Source: an uncultured Acidobacteriota bacterium
GTDB taxonomy: Bacteria; Acidobacteriota; Polarisedimenticolia; Polarisedimenticolales; JAIQFR01
DNA length: 54,049 nt
Direction of reading: 5' to 3'
Assembly (NCBI GenBank): GCA_937864465.1
Contig: CALMJU010000083.1
Location: forward strand, 111,456 to 165,504
The translations under genes and the position numbers were made by a program. Under the pieces are notes generated by a model. The model was not told the DNA's origin, did no database searches, and was given only the letters and a program-made list of their open reading frames with translations. This document shows, one piece after another, positions 16,878 through 26,372 of this stretch. Within the stretch, counting starts at the first letter, position 1, and each line of letters starts with the position of its first letter.

Positions 16878-17150
16878 ATGGGCGGGTTCATCGGGGGAAG
16901 CGCCTACGCGATGGCGCGGGACATTGCGGAGGGGTTCCACATCGTCACGGAGCGAACCTTCAAGACGATGACCCGGGCCGAGCTGGACCAGATGGCCTTC
17001 GAGCTCGACCGGTGCCTCCGGGAGACCCGCGCGGAGCAGCCCCCGCTCGACGACCTGCCCACGATCCAGCAGCGCAACCGCAAGATCCAGCGCCTCAGCC
17101 AGGCGTTCACGATCCTGAGGAGCTACCAGGCCAGGGTCCGGAGAGGCTGA
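16878..17150 (+). CDS. Small alpha-helical protein of unknown function
   Basis: The 90-residue product is counted from ATG 16878; a GTG at 16866 would add four residues and has no better ribosome site. A short glycine-rich start ([16 protein letters not shown]) is followed by a mostly helical, charged protein with a heptad-like C-terminal half ([25 protein letters not shown]). No signal peptide or known motif is seen. It starts 30 bases after the acyl-CoA synthetase gene and ends 61 bases before the SNF2 helicase gene, so it probably belongs to this transcript. The coding potential is supported by codon bias and tight spacing; the function is unknown. Confidence 0.6.
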   Translation: MGGFIGGSAYAMARDIAEGFHIVTERTFKTMTRAELDQMAFELDRCLRETRAEQPPLDDLPTIQQRNRKIQRLSQAFTILRSYQARVRRG

Positions 17151-17211
17151 CCGCGCCGACCTCCCCCTCCGGGCCCTCCCCCGGGGCCGGGGGAGGCGGA
17201 AGGATCGCCCG

Positions 17212-20124
17212 ATGCAGAAGCTGCTCGACGCGATTCGGAAGGCGTGCACCGCGGGGTCCTGGTCCCGAGGGATCGAGCTGTCCAGGGCCGGGAGCGTCGA
17301 GCGGGAGAGCGGGGACGGCGAGGAGGTAGTCGTCCGCGTCGTGCCGCGCTACGGAATGCGCGCCACGAGCGTGACGCTCTGGCCCGGGGACGCCGACTGG
17401 GAGTGCTCCTGCCCGGCGCGGGCGAGGGGGTGCGAGCACGCGGCGGCGGCCGTCATCGCGCTCCGGCGCGCCCAGGAGGAAGGACGGGAGATCCCCGGAG
17501 CGGGCGCCTCGACCGGCCGCATCGCCTACCGCTTCACGCGCGCGGCGGGAGGTCTCGCCCTCGATCGTCGGATCGTCGCCGGGGACCGCGAGCACCGGCT
17601 CGACGCGAGCCTCGCCGCGGTCGCGTCGGGCCGCGTCGCGGGCCCCCGGTTCGCCGCCTCCCCGTGGGATCTCGCCGCGGAGATCGCGCTCGGGACGCAC
17701 CGCGGCGGGCTCCTGCCCCGGCATCTCGTCCCGCGCGTGCTCGGGGCGCTCGGGCGCTGCGAAGACGTCCGGCTCGACGGCGAGCCGGTGCGGACCTCCG
17801 CGTCCCCCCTCGGCCCGATCGCCGTTCTCGAGGACGGAGGCGACGGCTTCCGCCTGAGAATCGGCCGCGACCTCGCGATCCGCGAGTCCTTCGCAAACGG
17901 GGCCGCGCTGCGGGAGGGGACCCTCCACCCCATCGAGGAGCCGAAGCTGACGGCGCGGGAGCGCGAGGATCTCTCCATGGGACGGACCTTCGGTCCGGAG
18001 GACGTCGCGAGCCTCGTCACGGACATCCTCCCCTCGCTGCACGGCAGGATCCGGATCGAGGTGCGGACGGACCGGTTGCCGCGCGGAGCCGCGATCCCCC
18101 CCAGGGTCGCTTTCGACGTCCAGCGGGAAGGCGACGCGCTCGAGGTCCTCGCGACCGTGGTCTACGGCGATCCCCCCTGCGCGCGGGCCGACGGAGGACG
18201 GCTCGTCCATCTCGGAGGGCCGATCCCCCTGAGGGACGAGAAGCAGGAGAAGGCCCTGGTGACGCGGCTCGGCCGCCACCTGGACCTCGCCCCCGGGATC
18301 CGCGCCCGCTTCGAGGGAGCCGCCGCCCTGGCGTTCGCGGAGAGGCTCCGCGCGTGGGGCCCCCTCGCCGCGCGACGAGAGATCGAGCACTTCCGCCGCG
18401 AGCCCCCGCTCGTGCCGCGGGTCGCCATCGAAGGGGACCGGTTCGCGGTGGAGTTCGAGGTCCCGGCCGCGGGAGGGGGCGGGGGGGGCCCGCGCGCAGA
18501 CCCGTCCTCCGTGCTCCGCGCCTGGCGGGCGGGCGAGTCCCTCGTCCCGCTCGCGGGGGGCGGGTTCTCGCCGCTCCCCTCGAGCTGGCTCGACCGGTTC
18601 GGGGAGCGCGTGGCCGACCTCCTGGCGGCCCGCGAGCCCTCGGGGAGGATCCCTGCGTGCGTCCTCCCGGACCTCGCCCGCCTCTGCGACGACCTCGACC
18701 ACCCGAGGCCCGCGGATCTCGCCGGGCTGCGGCCCCTGGCGGAGGGCTTCGAGGGGATCCCCGACGCGCGGCTCCCCGACGATCTGACGGCCGGGCTGCG
18801 AGGCTACCAGAGGCGCGGGGTCGCGTGGCTCGCGTTCCTCCGCGACGCGGGCCTCGGGGCCCTGCTCGCGGACGACATGGGGCTCGGGAAGACGCTCCAG
18901 GCGCTTTGCGCGATCCGGGGCCGTACCCTCGTCGTCGCGCCGACGAGCGTGCTGCACAACTGGAAGGAGGAGATCCGGAGGTTCCGGCCCGCGCTCCGCT
19001 GTGGCGTGTACCACGGGGACCGGAGGGCGCTCGAGCCGGCGGCGGACGTCACACTGACCACGTACGCCGTCCTGCGGCTCGACGAGGAGAGGCTGCGGGC
19101 CGTCGATTGGGACACCGTCGTGCTCGACGAGGCGCAGGCGATCAAGAACCCCGACAGCCAGACGGCGCGGGCCGCCTACGGCCTCCCCGCGCGCTTCCGC
19201 GTCGCGCTCACGGGGACCCCGGTCGAGAACCGGCTCGAGGAGCTGTGGAGCCAGATCCATTTCCTGAACCGCGGGCTCCTGGGAGGCCGCGAGGACTTCC
19301 TGGACCGCTACGCCCGCCCGATCGCCGGCGGCGATCCGGAGGCCGCAGCGCGGCTCCGGGAGCGGATCCGCCCGTTCGTCCTGCGACGCATGAAGCGGGA
19401 CGTCGCTCCGGAGCTCCCGCCGAGGACGGAGGTGGAGCTCCGCTGCGAGCTCGCGCCCGAGGAGCGAGAGGTCTACGACACGGTGCGCGCGGCGACCCTC
19501 CGGGACGTGGTCGAGCGCCTCCGGGCGGGCGGCAGCGTGCTGGCCGCCCTTGAGGCGCTGCTCCGCCTTAGGCAGGCGGCCTGCCACGCCGGCCTGGTCC
19601 CCGGCCGGGAGGCCGCGTCGTCGTCGAAGGTCTCGCTCCTACTCGAGGTGCTCGACGAGGTGCTCGCAGAGGGGCACAAGGCGCTCGTGTTCTCGCAGTG
19701 GACCTCCCTCCTCGACCGGATCGAGCCGCGCCTGCGGGAGGCCGCGATCGCGTTCGAGCGCCTCGACGGGAGCACGCGCGACCGGGAGGGAGCGGTCCGG
19801 CGCTTCCAGAACGAGTCGGGCCCGCCGGTGATGCTCGTGTCGCTGAAGGCGGGAGGGACCGGCCTGAACCTGACGGCGGCCGACCACGTGTTCCTCGTGG
19901 ACCCGTGGTGGAACCCCGCGGTCGAAGACCAGGCGGCCGACCGCGCGCACCGGATCGGCCAGGACCGTCCGGTGATGGTCTACCGGCTCGTCGCCGAGGA
20001 CACGGTCGAGGAGCGGATGCTCGCGCTCCAGGCGAAGAAGCGGGAGATTGCCGCCGCGGCCCTCGGCGAGGCCGCCCGCGCGGCCTCGCTCAGCCGGGAA
20101 GACCTGCTCGCCCTGCTCGAGTGA
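17212..20124 (+). CDS. SWIM zinc-finger SNF2-family helicase/ATPase
   Basis: The 970-residue protein has a SWIM finger near the N-terminus ([14 protein letters not shown]65, C67, C74, H76). A long variable region follows, then the SNF2 ATPase core: DDMGLGKT (554-561), DEAQ (639-642), LTGTPVEN, the helicase C-terminal motifs [19 protein letters not shown] and [21 protein letters not shown]. It should be a DNA-dependent ATP-driven translocase acting on DNA-protein complexes. The bacterial role of SWIM-SNF2 proteins is poorly defined; repair or transcription recycling is usually proposed. GGAAGG lies before the ATG. No methylase, nuclease or other defence genes flank it, so a phage-defence role is not suggested by context. 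Confidence 0.88.
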   Translation: MQKLLDAIRKACTAGSWSRGIELSRAGSVERESGDGEEVVVRVVPRYGMRATSVTLWPGDADWECSCPARARGCEHAAAAVIALRRAQEEGREIPGAGASTGRIAYRFTRAAGGLALDRRIVAGDREHRLDASLAAVASGRVAGPRFAASPWDLAAEIALGTHRGGLLPRHLVPRVLGALGRCEDVRLDGEPVRTSASPLGPIAVLEDGGDGFRLRIGRDLAIRESFANGAALREGTLHPIEEPKLTAREREDLSMGRTFGPEDVASLVTDILPSLHGRIRIEVRTDRLPRGAAIPPRVAFDVQREGDALEVLATVVYGDPPCARADGGRLVHLGGPIPLRDEKQEKALVTRLGRHLDLAPGIRARFEGAAALAFAERLRAWGPLAARREIEHFRREPPLVPRVAIEGDRFAVEFEVPAAGGGGGGPRADPSSVLRAWRAGESLVPLAGGGFSPLPSSWLDRFGERVADLLAAREPSGRIPACVLPDLARLCDDLDHPRPADLAGLRPLAEGFEGIPDARLPDDLTAGLRGYQRRGVAWLAFLRDAGLGALLADDMGLGKTLQALCAIRGRTLVVAPTSVLHNWKEEIRRFRPALRCGVYHGDRRALEPAADVTLTTYAVLRLDEERLRAVDWDTVVLDEAQAIKNPDSQTARAAYGLPARFRVALTGTPVENRLEELWSQIHFLNRGLLGGREDFLDRYARPIAGGDPEAAARLRERIRPFVLRRMKRDVAPELPPRTEVELRCELAPEEREVYDTVRAATLRDVVERLRAGGSVLAALEALLRLRQAACHAGLVPGREAASSSKVSLLLEVLDEVLAEGHKALVFSQWTSLLDRIEPRLREAAIAFERLDGSTRDREGAVRRFQNESGPPVMLVSLKAGGTGLNLTAADHVFLVDPWWNPAVEDQAADRAHRIGQDRPVMVYRLVAEDTVEERMLALQAKKREIAAAALGEAARAASLSREDLLALLE

Positions 20125-20142
20125 GGCGGGGCGGGCGGATCC

Positions 20143-20775
20143 CTACTTCCGCCTCCAGGTCCCGTCGGGAAGCTGGATCCAGTCGCCGGCGCTCGCCTTC
20201 TCCCGCAGCGTCGCCGCGTAGGTCTCCTGGATCTTGGGGATCTGGGCGAGGTCCACGTTCTTCGCGGCCGCGATCTCGCGGAAGAGCGCCTCCCGGTCCG
20301 CGTTCTCCGCCTTGATCGTCTGCTGCAGCTGGGCGCGAGCCTTGAGGTCGGTCAGCCTGTCCAGGTCGCGGGGCTCGAGGAGGGCGCGGTTGTTCTCGCC
20401 GACGACCCCCTGGGACTTGAGCTGCCGGATCTGGGCCGCGCGCGCGGCTCGCGACTCGATGATCTTCCGGATCGCGGGGCTCGACACCTCCGGCGCGGCC
20501 ACATCCTCGGCGCGGGCCGGCGTGACGCCGAGCACCAGGTCCAGGAGGCCGACCCGGTCGCCGCGCGGCTCTTCCGCGGGGGATGGCGCAGTCGCCCCCG
20601 GCGCCGGCTCCGCCGCCGGGGCCTGCTTCGCCGCTTCCTTCTGGACCTGCTCCTCGATCTGCTGCGAGAGGTCCTTGATCGCGGCCTCGGGGAAATACAC
20701 GTTGATGGTCACGCAGGCGATGGTCGCGACGGTCGCCGCCGCGAGCGCCGCGAGACGATGCAGGCTCCGCTTCAT
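20143..20775 (-). CDS. YdbL-like DUF1318 lipoprotein (possible YnbE-YdbL fusion)
   Basis: The 210-residue protein has a lipoprotein signal with Cys21, followed at once by VTINVYFPEAAIKD. After an Ala/Pro-rich linker (about residues 50-75) comes a DUF1318 domain: IRQLKSQGVVGENN, AENADREALFREIAAAKNV and a C-terminus ending DGTWRRK, as in E. coli YdbL. In E. coli YdbL helps the inner-membrane protein YdbH and the lipoprotein YnbE, which together bridge the envelope. The segment next to the lipidated Cys resembles the TIN-type strand of YnbE, so one protein may cover both roles here. It lies 58 bases downstream of the YdbH-like gene. TAGACT at 20821-20826 (minus) is a possible -10. Confidence 0.78.
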   Translation of the reverse strand: MKRSLHRLAALAAATVATIACVTINVYFPEAAIKDLSQQIEEQVQKEAAKQAPAAEPAPGATAPSPAEEPRGDRVGLLDLVLGVTPARAEDVAAPEVSSPAIRKIIESRAARAAQIRQLKSQGVVGENNRALLEPRDLDRLTDLKARAQLQQTIKAENADREALFREIAAAKNVDLAQIPKIQETYAATLREKASAGDWIQLPDGTWRRK

Positions 20776-20833
20776 GTCCGCCTCCCTCCGGCTGCCGGCC
20801 GGCCGCTTCCCTCGCCCTCCAGTCTATCGCTTC

Positions 20834-23800
20834 TCACGGGCCCGTGGTCGCGGCCGAGAAATCCAGGGAGCGGAAGCGGTCGAGCATCGTCCGGAACGAA
20901 ACCGTCTTCCCCGGATCCGCGTTGACCACGTCGATCCGGAACGGGAGACGCCCCTTCAGCAGCAGCTCCTGGCCCCCCCGGCGCTCCAGGCCCCGCAGGA
21001 GGAACACGTCGTTCGAGAGGCTCATGCGAATGCCCAGCGCCTCGTAGGTGTACTCGTCGAGAAACCGGTGGATCCCCCGGTCGAACACGCCGACGCGCCC
21101 GCCCGTTCCCAGGATCGCGATGTTGTTGATCGCCTTCACGTTGATCGTCCGTGGAACGCCCTTGCGCTCCACGGTCCGCACCTCCGCCTCGAGGCGCACC
21201 GGCACGCCGCGGAACAGCGAGCAGTCCTGCACGTGCCCCTCGATCGTCCCGGTCATCTCGCCGAAGTCGAACCTCCTCGTCAGGCGGCCGAGGTCGATGT
21301 CCCAGAACGAGGCCGAGAACGTCAGCTTGGGGTAGCGGGACAGGACGTCCCGCCCCGAGATGTCCCCGATCTCCACGGTGCCTCCGAAGATCGAGACCTG
21401 GCCTCCTCCGGTGACGCTCAGCTCGGAGGGCGAGACCCGGACCGACGGCAGGTATCCCTCGAGGGTCCCCTCGAGGGGGAGGAAGCCGAGAGCTCGCGAG
21501 GCCTCGCCGAGATCGATGCCGGAGAGCACGACGCCGGTCTCGACCGCGCGGGAGGGGCGCAGGAGATCGACGAGCCGCAGATCCTCGAAGCCGACCGCCC
21601 CCCCGAGGATCGGGATCGCGAGCGACCCCTCGAGCGAGACCGAGTCCGCCGCCACCGCCAGGGCGGTCTCCGTCGCCGGGATCTCGAGGCCGGCCGCCGC
21701 GGCGCGCGCGAAGCGGACGCTCCCCTTCGCCGGGCGCCCGCCGAGGGGCCGGACGCCGTCCGGGCCGGCGGGTCCCCAGGAGAGATCGAACGGGAGATCG
21801 AGGTCGAGCCCCTCGACCTCGGCGTTCCCGCCGGTGCCCGCGACGCGCACGTCTCTCGCCCGGACGATTCCTCGAAGCTCCGCCGCCCCCGTCGAAGCCG
21901 TCGCGCGAGCGTGGGCTTCGAGCGCGCCGCCCGCCTCGATCCGTCGGAAGATGGGGACCGAATCGCCGAGGGGCGCGCGGAGGTACCGGTCCACGGTCGT
22001 CCCCAGGTTCTCGACCGAGAGATCCACGGCGCCCGCCGCGGGTCCGGAGCGCGGGAGCTCGAAGGACGCCTCGACGCGCGGGCCCTCGGGGAGCGTCCAC
22101 GCGAGGCGTCCGCTCCAGTCGATCCCGCGATCCCCCCGGGCGGCCGGCGCCGCGAGGACCTCGGCGTCGAGCGAGGAAACGAGGCTCGACCCGTCCAGGT
22201 AGAAGCTCCCCCAGAGGAGCTGGAAGCCGCCGACGGGAGACCCGGCGCGGAGCGCGAACGCCGGACCGCCCGCGCCCCCCTCGATCGAGAGGCTCCACGA
22301 CGTGTCGAGCCCTTCGAGCGCTCGCGCGCCGTCCTCGGAGGCGAATCCGACCCCATCGACGCGGACCGTGCCGGAGCCCTCGATGCGGCCGCCGGGCTGC
22401 CGCTCCGCCTCGACGTCGGCCTGCAGCGTCCCGCGGACCTCGTAGCCCGGAGCGGGGTCCCCGACGAGAGGCCTCAGGAACGGCCTCCACGCCGACAGGT
22501 CCATCCGCTCGACCCGGGCCCGGATCGCGCCGTGCGGCTCCCCTTCGAGCCGCGCGGTCCCGCTCAGGGCGGCGCGGACGAGGCCGGGCGACTCGAGGAC
22601 CGCGGCGTCGAGGCGGACGCCGAGCGCGGCCGGGTCGAGCGCCCCGCGCGCATCGATGGAAATCGGGATCGGGGAGAGCGGCGGCACGGCGACCGTGCCC
22701 GAGGCCGAGAGATCCTCGAGGCCGACGGGTCCGGCAGGGATCCTCCAGGAGACGCGAGCCCTCGCGCGGCCGTCCGCGAGAGAAGCGACCGTCGCCCCCG
22801 CCTCGCCCGAGATCTCCACGGCGAGCGCCGCCACGTCGGCCGTCCCCTCGACGACCGGCTCCGCGAGCGCTCCCGCGAGCGTTCCCCGCACCGAGACGGC
22901 GCCGCGCGCCGCGACGCCGGGAGGCCACGCGAATCCCGCCTCCCGAGCGAGCCGGACGATCCGCTCGAGGTCGAGCCCCGCCCACGAGAAGCGGGCCTCG
23001 GACTCGGGTCCGGACGGAGGGAACCGCACGAGGCCCGAGGCCTCGATCCGTCCCGCCCCGCCGGTCGCGACCTCCAGCGCGCCTTCCACCGAAGGCACCG
23101 GACCCGCCCCGATCTCCGCGTCGAGGGACGCGGCCCGCGGCAGGAGATCGAGCGGGACGGCGACGCCGCCCGCGCGGGCGCGGGCCCGCGGCAGGGAGAG
23201 ATCGACGCGCAGCGGGCCCGACGCGCCGCCGTCCGCGAGCCGCACCGACCCGGCCGCGCGGACCTCCGCCCCCTCGGCCTCGACGGAGGCGCCGTCCGTC
23301 CGGAACGCCGCCCGGTCGAGACGGGCCGCGACCTCGTACGCGAAGACGCCCGCGCCGTCGCTCGCGATCTCGGCGTCGGCGAGACCGCGGAGCGACCAGC
23401 CCTCGAGCGAGGCCGGCGCGAAGCGGAGCGCCGCCCCCACGTCGATCCCGGTCGCCCGGACGCGGGCCCGCGACACGGTCCCGCTCGCGGGGTCGAGGAT
23501 CAGGGCCGCCTCGAGAGACTCGACGAACGGGAGCGTGGGCCTCGCCTCGATCCGGAGCGGCGCGCCCGGGCCTTCCTGCCGAACCTCGGCGGCGAGGGAA
23601 GGCGACGGGATCTCGATGTCGATCCCGCCTCGGCGCACCACGATCCTGCTCGCTCTCGCCTCGAGGGCGCCGGTCCGCCCGGCGTCGGAGATCCGGATGG
23701 AGGCATCGAGATCCTCGATCGAGCCCCCCTCGATCGGCGGCGCCTCCGTCTCTCCGAGCAGGAGCGCCAGCGGAGGCCCCAGCGCCACCTCGGCCGCGCG

Positions 23801-24292
23801 GACCCGCGCCTCGCCGGCGAGATCCGCGCCGACGCCCGTGAGCGACGCCGTGAGATCCATCCTCGTTTCCGCGCCTCCGCCGGAGATCACGAGCCGGCCG
23901 TCCCGCACGTCGAGACGGCCGACGAGCACGGGCGCCTGCTCGGCCGGCGGAGGGGGCGGCCCCGGCGGGGGGGACGCGAGACGCACCTCGATCCCGTCGA
24001 TCCCGATCGCCTCGAATCGCCCGGCCAGGATTCCCGGCAGCGAGCCGCGGACGCGCATCTCCCGCACCCGCGCCGTCTCGAGCATCGGCTGCGACGCCAT
24101 CGCGCGGAGCGAGAGGTCGCGGAGGACGAAATCGTGGATCCCGGACGCCGACACCGAGCCGAGCCGCACCTCGGCCCCGATCCGCTCCGCGAGAACGCCC
24201 TCGACGCGGCGGCGCGGGAGGTCGCGGGCGAGCCAGGCGGCGATCGTCGCCGCGACCGCTAGGCCGGCGGCCCCGATCAGGAACCGCTTCAG
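20834..24292 (-). CDS. YdbH/AsmA-like envelope-spanning protein
   Basis: The 1152-residue protein (from CTG 24292) has an N-terminal membrane anchor (FLIGAAGLAVAATIAAWLA) and then a long beta-rich region made of recurring patterns such as VEGTADVAAL and VRVDGVG, as in AsmA/TamB/YdbH proteins that form lipid-carrying grooves between membranes. The C-terminus carries INNIAILGTGGRVGVFDRG and YTYEALGIRMSLSNDVFLLRG. Its downstream neighbour is a DUF1318 (YdbL-like) lipoprotein, which supports YdbH kinship over AsmA or TamB. No ATG, GTG or TTG fits the start: a perfect AAGGAGG with a six-base spacer points to CTG at 24292, immediately before the anchor. The open frame upstream is a shadow of the next gene. 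The lipid-transport role is inferred. Confidence 0.75.
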   Translation of the reverse strand: MKRFLIGAAGLAVAATIAAWLARDLPRRRVEGVLAERIGAEVRLGSVSASGIHDFVLRDLSLRAMASQPMLETARVREMRVRGSLPGILAGRFEAIGIDGIEVRLASPPPGPPPPPAEQAPVLVGRLDVRDGRLVISGGGAETRMDLTASLTGVGADLAGEARVRAAEVALGPPLALLLGETEAPPIEGGSIEDLDASIRISDAGRTGALEARASRIVVRRGGIDIEIPSPSLAAEVRQEGPGAPLRIEARPTLPFVESLEAALILDPASGTVSRARVRATGIDVGAALRFAPASLEGWSLRGLADAEIASDGAGVFAYEVAARLDRAAFRTDGASVEAEGAEVRAAGSVRLADGGASGPLRVDLSLPRARARAGGVAVPLDLLPRAASLDAEIGAGPVPSVEGALEVATGGAGRIEASGLVRFPPSGPESEARFSWAGLDLERIVRLAREAGFAWPPGVAARGAVSVRGTLAGALAEPVVEGTADVAALAVEISGEAGATVASLADGRARARVSWRIPAGPVGLEDLSASGTVAVPPLSPIPISIDARGALDPAALGVRLDAAVLESPGLVRAALSGTARLEGEPHGAIRARVERMDLSAWRPFLRPLVGDPAPGYEVRGTLQADVEAERQPGGRIEGSGTVRVDGVGFASEDGARALEGLDTSWSLSIEGGAGGPAFALRAGSPVGGFQLLWGSFYLDGSSLVSSLDAEVLAAPAARGDRGIDWSGRLAWTLPEGPRVEASFELPRSGPAAGAVDLSVENLGTTVDRYLRAPLGDSVPIFRRIEAGGALEAHARATASTGAAELRGIVRARDVRVAGTGGNAEVEGLDLDLPFDLSWGPAGPDGVRPLGGRPAKGSVRFARAAAAGLEIPATETALAVAADSVSLEGSLAIPILGGAVGFEDLRLVDLLRPSRAVETGVVLSGIDLGEASRALGFLPLEGTLEGYLPSVRVSPSELSVTGGGQVSIFGGTVEIGDISGRDVLSRYPKLTFSASFWDIDLGRLTRRFDFGEMTGTIEGHVQDCSLFRGVPVRLEAEVRTVERKGVPRTINVKAINNIAILGTGGRVGVFDRGIHRFLDEYTYEALGIRMSLSNDVFLLRGLERRGGQELLLKGRLPFRIDVVNADPGKTVSFRTMLDRFRSLDFSAATTGP

Positions 24293-24298
24293 GATCCG

Positions 24299-24305
24299 CC
24301 TCCTT
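24299..24305 (-). promoter_or_regulatory. Strong ribosome binding site marking a CTG start
   Basis: AAGGAGG on the minus strand, six bases before CTG at 24292. It is one of the strongest ribosome sites in the window and has no ATG, GTG or TTG at the right distance. Confidence 0.6.
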
Positions 24306-24330
24306 CCCGCGGGGCGGCGCGGCCCGCCGC

Positions 24331-26313
24331 CTAGGGGCAAGTCTGCGCCGACGCGGCCACGCCCGCGTCTCTCGCCCCTCCCGCGACGGTCCCCTCGTCG
24401 GCCAGGGTGCCCAGGCACCCGAGAGCCGTCGCGCGGACGAGGTACCAGAACGCGCTTCCCGCGCCCGGATCCTCCTCGACCAGCTCGAGGGTCGTGGCGA
24501 CGACGTCGGCGGCGGGGCATCCGAGCACGGCCGGGCCGAAGTCGCCGCCGCCGGACCGCAGCACGTCGAGATCCCCTCGGATCACGTCGTAGGCCGCCGC
24601 GTTCTCGGCCTCGGTCCACGAGAGAAGCGTGGTCGGCGCCTCGCGGGCCACGGCGAGGAACGGCCTGCCCAGCAGCGGGCAGGACCCGCACTCGGGGAAA
24701 CGGAAGGATCCGATCCGCGTCTTCCAGGCGGTCGAGTTCAGGGCCGCGTAGTACTGCTGCGTGTACCAGAACGTGCAGTCGTCCGCCGGGTCGACACTCA
24801 TCGAGCTGTAGTCCCCCCAGCGGGAGGTCCAGGACTGCGTCCCGGTCCCCTGAAGGAGCGCCGTCTCGGTTCGCGGGAGCGTGCCCGGCGGATCCGAGGC
24901 CGTGCGCCCCGCGTAGCGGATCGAGGGACAGGTGGTGCCGCTCGACACGCTGTAGCCGAGGGCCACGTCCCCCGCCCCGTCCATCGCGGCGCTCCCCATC
25001 CATCGATGGTCGGAGTCCGGGGCGTGGGTGCCGGCCTGCGCCACGAACGGCGAGCCGCCCGGGTCGCGGATCTCGTACCAACGGACGCCGGCGTGGTCGC
25101 TCCCGTCCACGTCCACCGTGTGGCTCGCGAGGAGCGCCTCGTGCGCGCCGAAGTTCCGGTAGGCGAGCCGCCACATCAGCCGATCGGCGAGCGCGTCCAG
25201 GCGATTGCCGCTCGGCTGCGGGATGCAGGCGACCGAGTAGTTGCAGAGATTCGAGTCGAACGGGAACCCCGCGGCGGTCAGGTCCACGACCGCGTCCGGG
25301 AAGCCGGCCTCGCCGAACGTGGACCGCGCCGGGTCCGTCCAGTCGACGCGGAACTCCCAGATCTGGAGCCGGTCGCTCTCCCACCCCCAGGCGTCGTCGT
25401 CGATCTCCGCGAAGTAGGCCGGGGCGCCCTCGGGCGGAGGGACCGGGCCGTCGAAGTCCGCGGGGAGCTGGCCCCCGAAGGCGGGGTCGACGGCGTACAG
25501 GTCGAAGCGGACCATCCGGGCGTCCCCGCCCTCGAGCATCCGCTCGCGCTCGAGCGCCACGACCCCCTGCCCCCGCCACTCCTGCGTCTCGCCGTCGAAC
25601 TGGTTCGCCGCCATGTAGTAGGCGTCGGGCCAGACGGCGAGCTTCGGGTAGTCGTTGAGCGTCGTCGCGCTGTAGGGGAAGTCGTACCGGTACCACGGTC
25701 CCGTCGGGTCCTCCGTCGCCGACACCGCCACGCACTGGTGGAAGTTCTGCGGCCAGTCGAAGGCGAGCTGGCTCGCCAGCCAGCGGTTCGCGAGAGGGTC
25801 GTACAGGACGATCGGGTCGCCGTTGTTGTTCGTCTCGCAGATCCCTCCGAAACCGTACCAGAGCGTGTTCCCGTTCACCGGGCCGTAGAGGAGGGTGCCC
25901 GCCTTGTCCCAGACGGCGAGCGAGAGATTCACCCACTGCATCACGTGCCCGAGCCCCACGTCGGCGTTCGCGTCGGACGGGAACCGCCCGTTGCGGTTCG
26001 AGACCCCTTCGAAGCTCGCGATCGGAGACGGCATCGGTCCGGAGTCGAGCAGGACCTCCGGCGCGTAGCAGGCCGGTTCCGAAGAGACCTCGTCGACGAC
26101 CGCCTTCCACCGGTTCGGGAGGACGAGGTTGAGGGCCGGCTCCTCGGAGGCGGCGACCGGCGTCTCGGGGATGTCGCGCAGGGGCGGAGAGAGGTCTCGG
26201 CGCCCCGCGGAGACGACCTCCGGCGGCGCGAGGCGGGGCTCGCCGCCGGCCTCCGCGCCGGCCGCCGGAAGGAGCAGGAAGCACGTCGCGACGATCGCTC
26301 CGGCTCGCGTCAC
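24331..26313 (-). CDS. Large exported protein of unknown family
   Basis: The 660-residue protein begins at GTG 26313 (GGAG eight bases upstream) with a clear signal peptide (GAIVATCFLLLPAAGAEA). The mature part is rich in Trp, Tyr and Asp and reads like a beta-propeller or similar sheet-rich surface protein: LYDPLANRWLASQLAFD, DPTGPWYRYDF, YPKLAVWPDAYYMAANQFDG, GVRWYEIRD, RWMGSAAMDGAGDVALGYS. The C-terminal 110 residues look like a separate beta domain of fibronectin-III type with several cysteines. Similar text occurs in large secreted proteins of high-GC environmental phyla, but I cannot name a family or activity. A CGTTAAGATAT promoter-like motif lies upstream. Confidence 0.75.
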   Translation of the reverse strand: MTRAGAIVATCFLLLPAAGAEAGGEPRLAPPEVVSAGRRDLSPPLRDIPETPVAASEEPALNLVLPNRWKAVVDEVSSEPACYAPEVLLDSGPMPSPIASFEGVSNRNGRFPSDANADVGLGHVMQWVNLSLAVWDKAGTLLYGPVNGNTLWYGFGGICETNNNGDPIVLYDPLANRWLASQLAFDWPQNFHQCVAVSATEDPTGPWYRYDFPYSATTLNDYPKLAVWPDAYYMAANQFDGETQEWRGQGVVALERERMLEGGDARMVRFDLYAVDPAFGGQLPADFDGPVPPPEGAPAYFAEIDDDAWGWESDRLQIWEFRVDWTDPARSTFGEAGFPDAVVDLTAAGFPFDSNLCNYSVACIPQPSGNRLDALADRLMWRLAYRNFGAHEALLASHTVDVDGSDHAGVRWYEIRDPGGSPFVAQAGTHAPDSDHRWMGSAAMDGAGDVALGYSVSSGTTCPSIRYAGRTASDPPGTLPRTETALLQGTGTQSWTSRWGDYSSMSVDPADDCTFWYTQQYYAALNSTAWKTRIGSFRFPECGSCPLLGRPFLAVAREAPTTLLSWTEAENAAAYDVIRGDLDVLRSGGGDFGPAVLGCPAADVVATTLELVEEDPGAGSAFWYLVRATALGCLGTLADEGTVAGGARDAGVAASAQTCP

Positions 26314-26342
26314 GTTCCGTTCTCCGCGGGGAGGAGCCGGGA

Positions 26343-26353
26343 ATATCTTAACG
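26343..26353 (-). promoter_or_regulatory. CGTTAAGATAT promoter-like motif before the large exported protein
   Basis: Minus-strand CGTTAAGATAT, containing TAAGAT as a possible -10, about 35 bases before GTG 26313. The identical 11 bases occur at 40423-40433 just before the GlnE-like gene. No clear -35 is seen. Confidence 0.35.
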
Positions 26354-26372
26354 CATCGGATCGTGCGCCGTC

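Noticed and set aside
17212-20124. SNF2 helicase as part of a phage-defence system
   Set aside because: No methylase, nuclease, phospholipase-D or other defence partner flanks it; the neighbours are lysine-metabolism and envelope genes.
20834-26284. A single 1816-residue minus-strand protein
   Set aside because: The frame is open, but its upstream third is out of frame with the exported protein encoded there. The strong ribosome site and membrane anchor place the real start at 24292.
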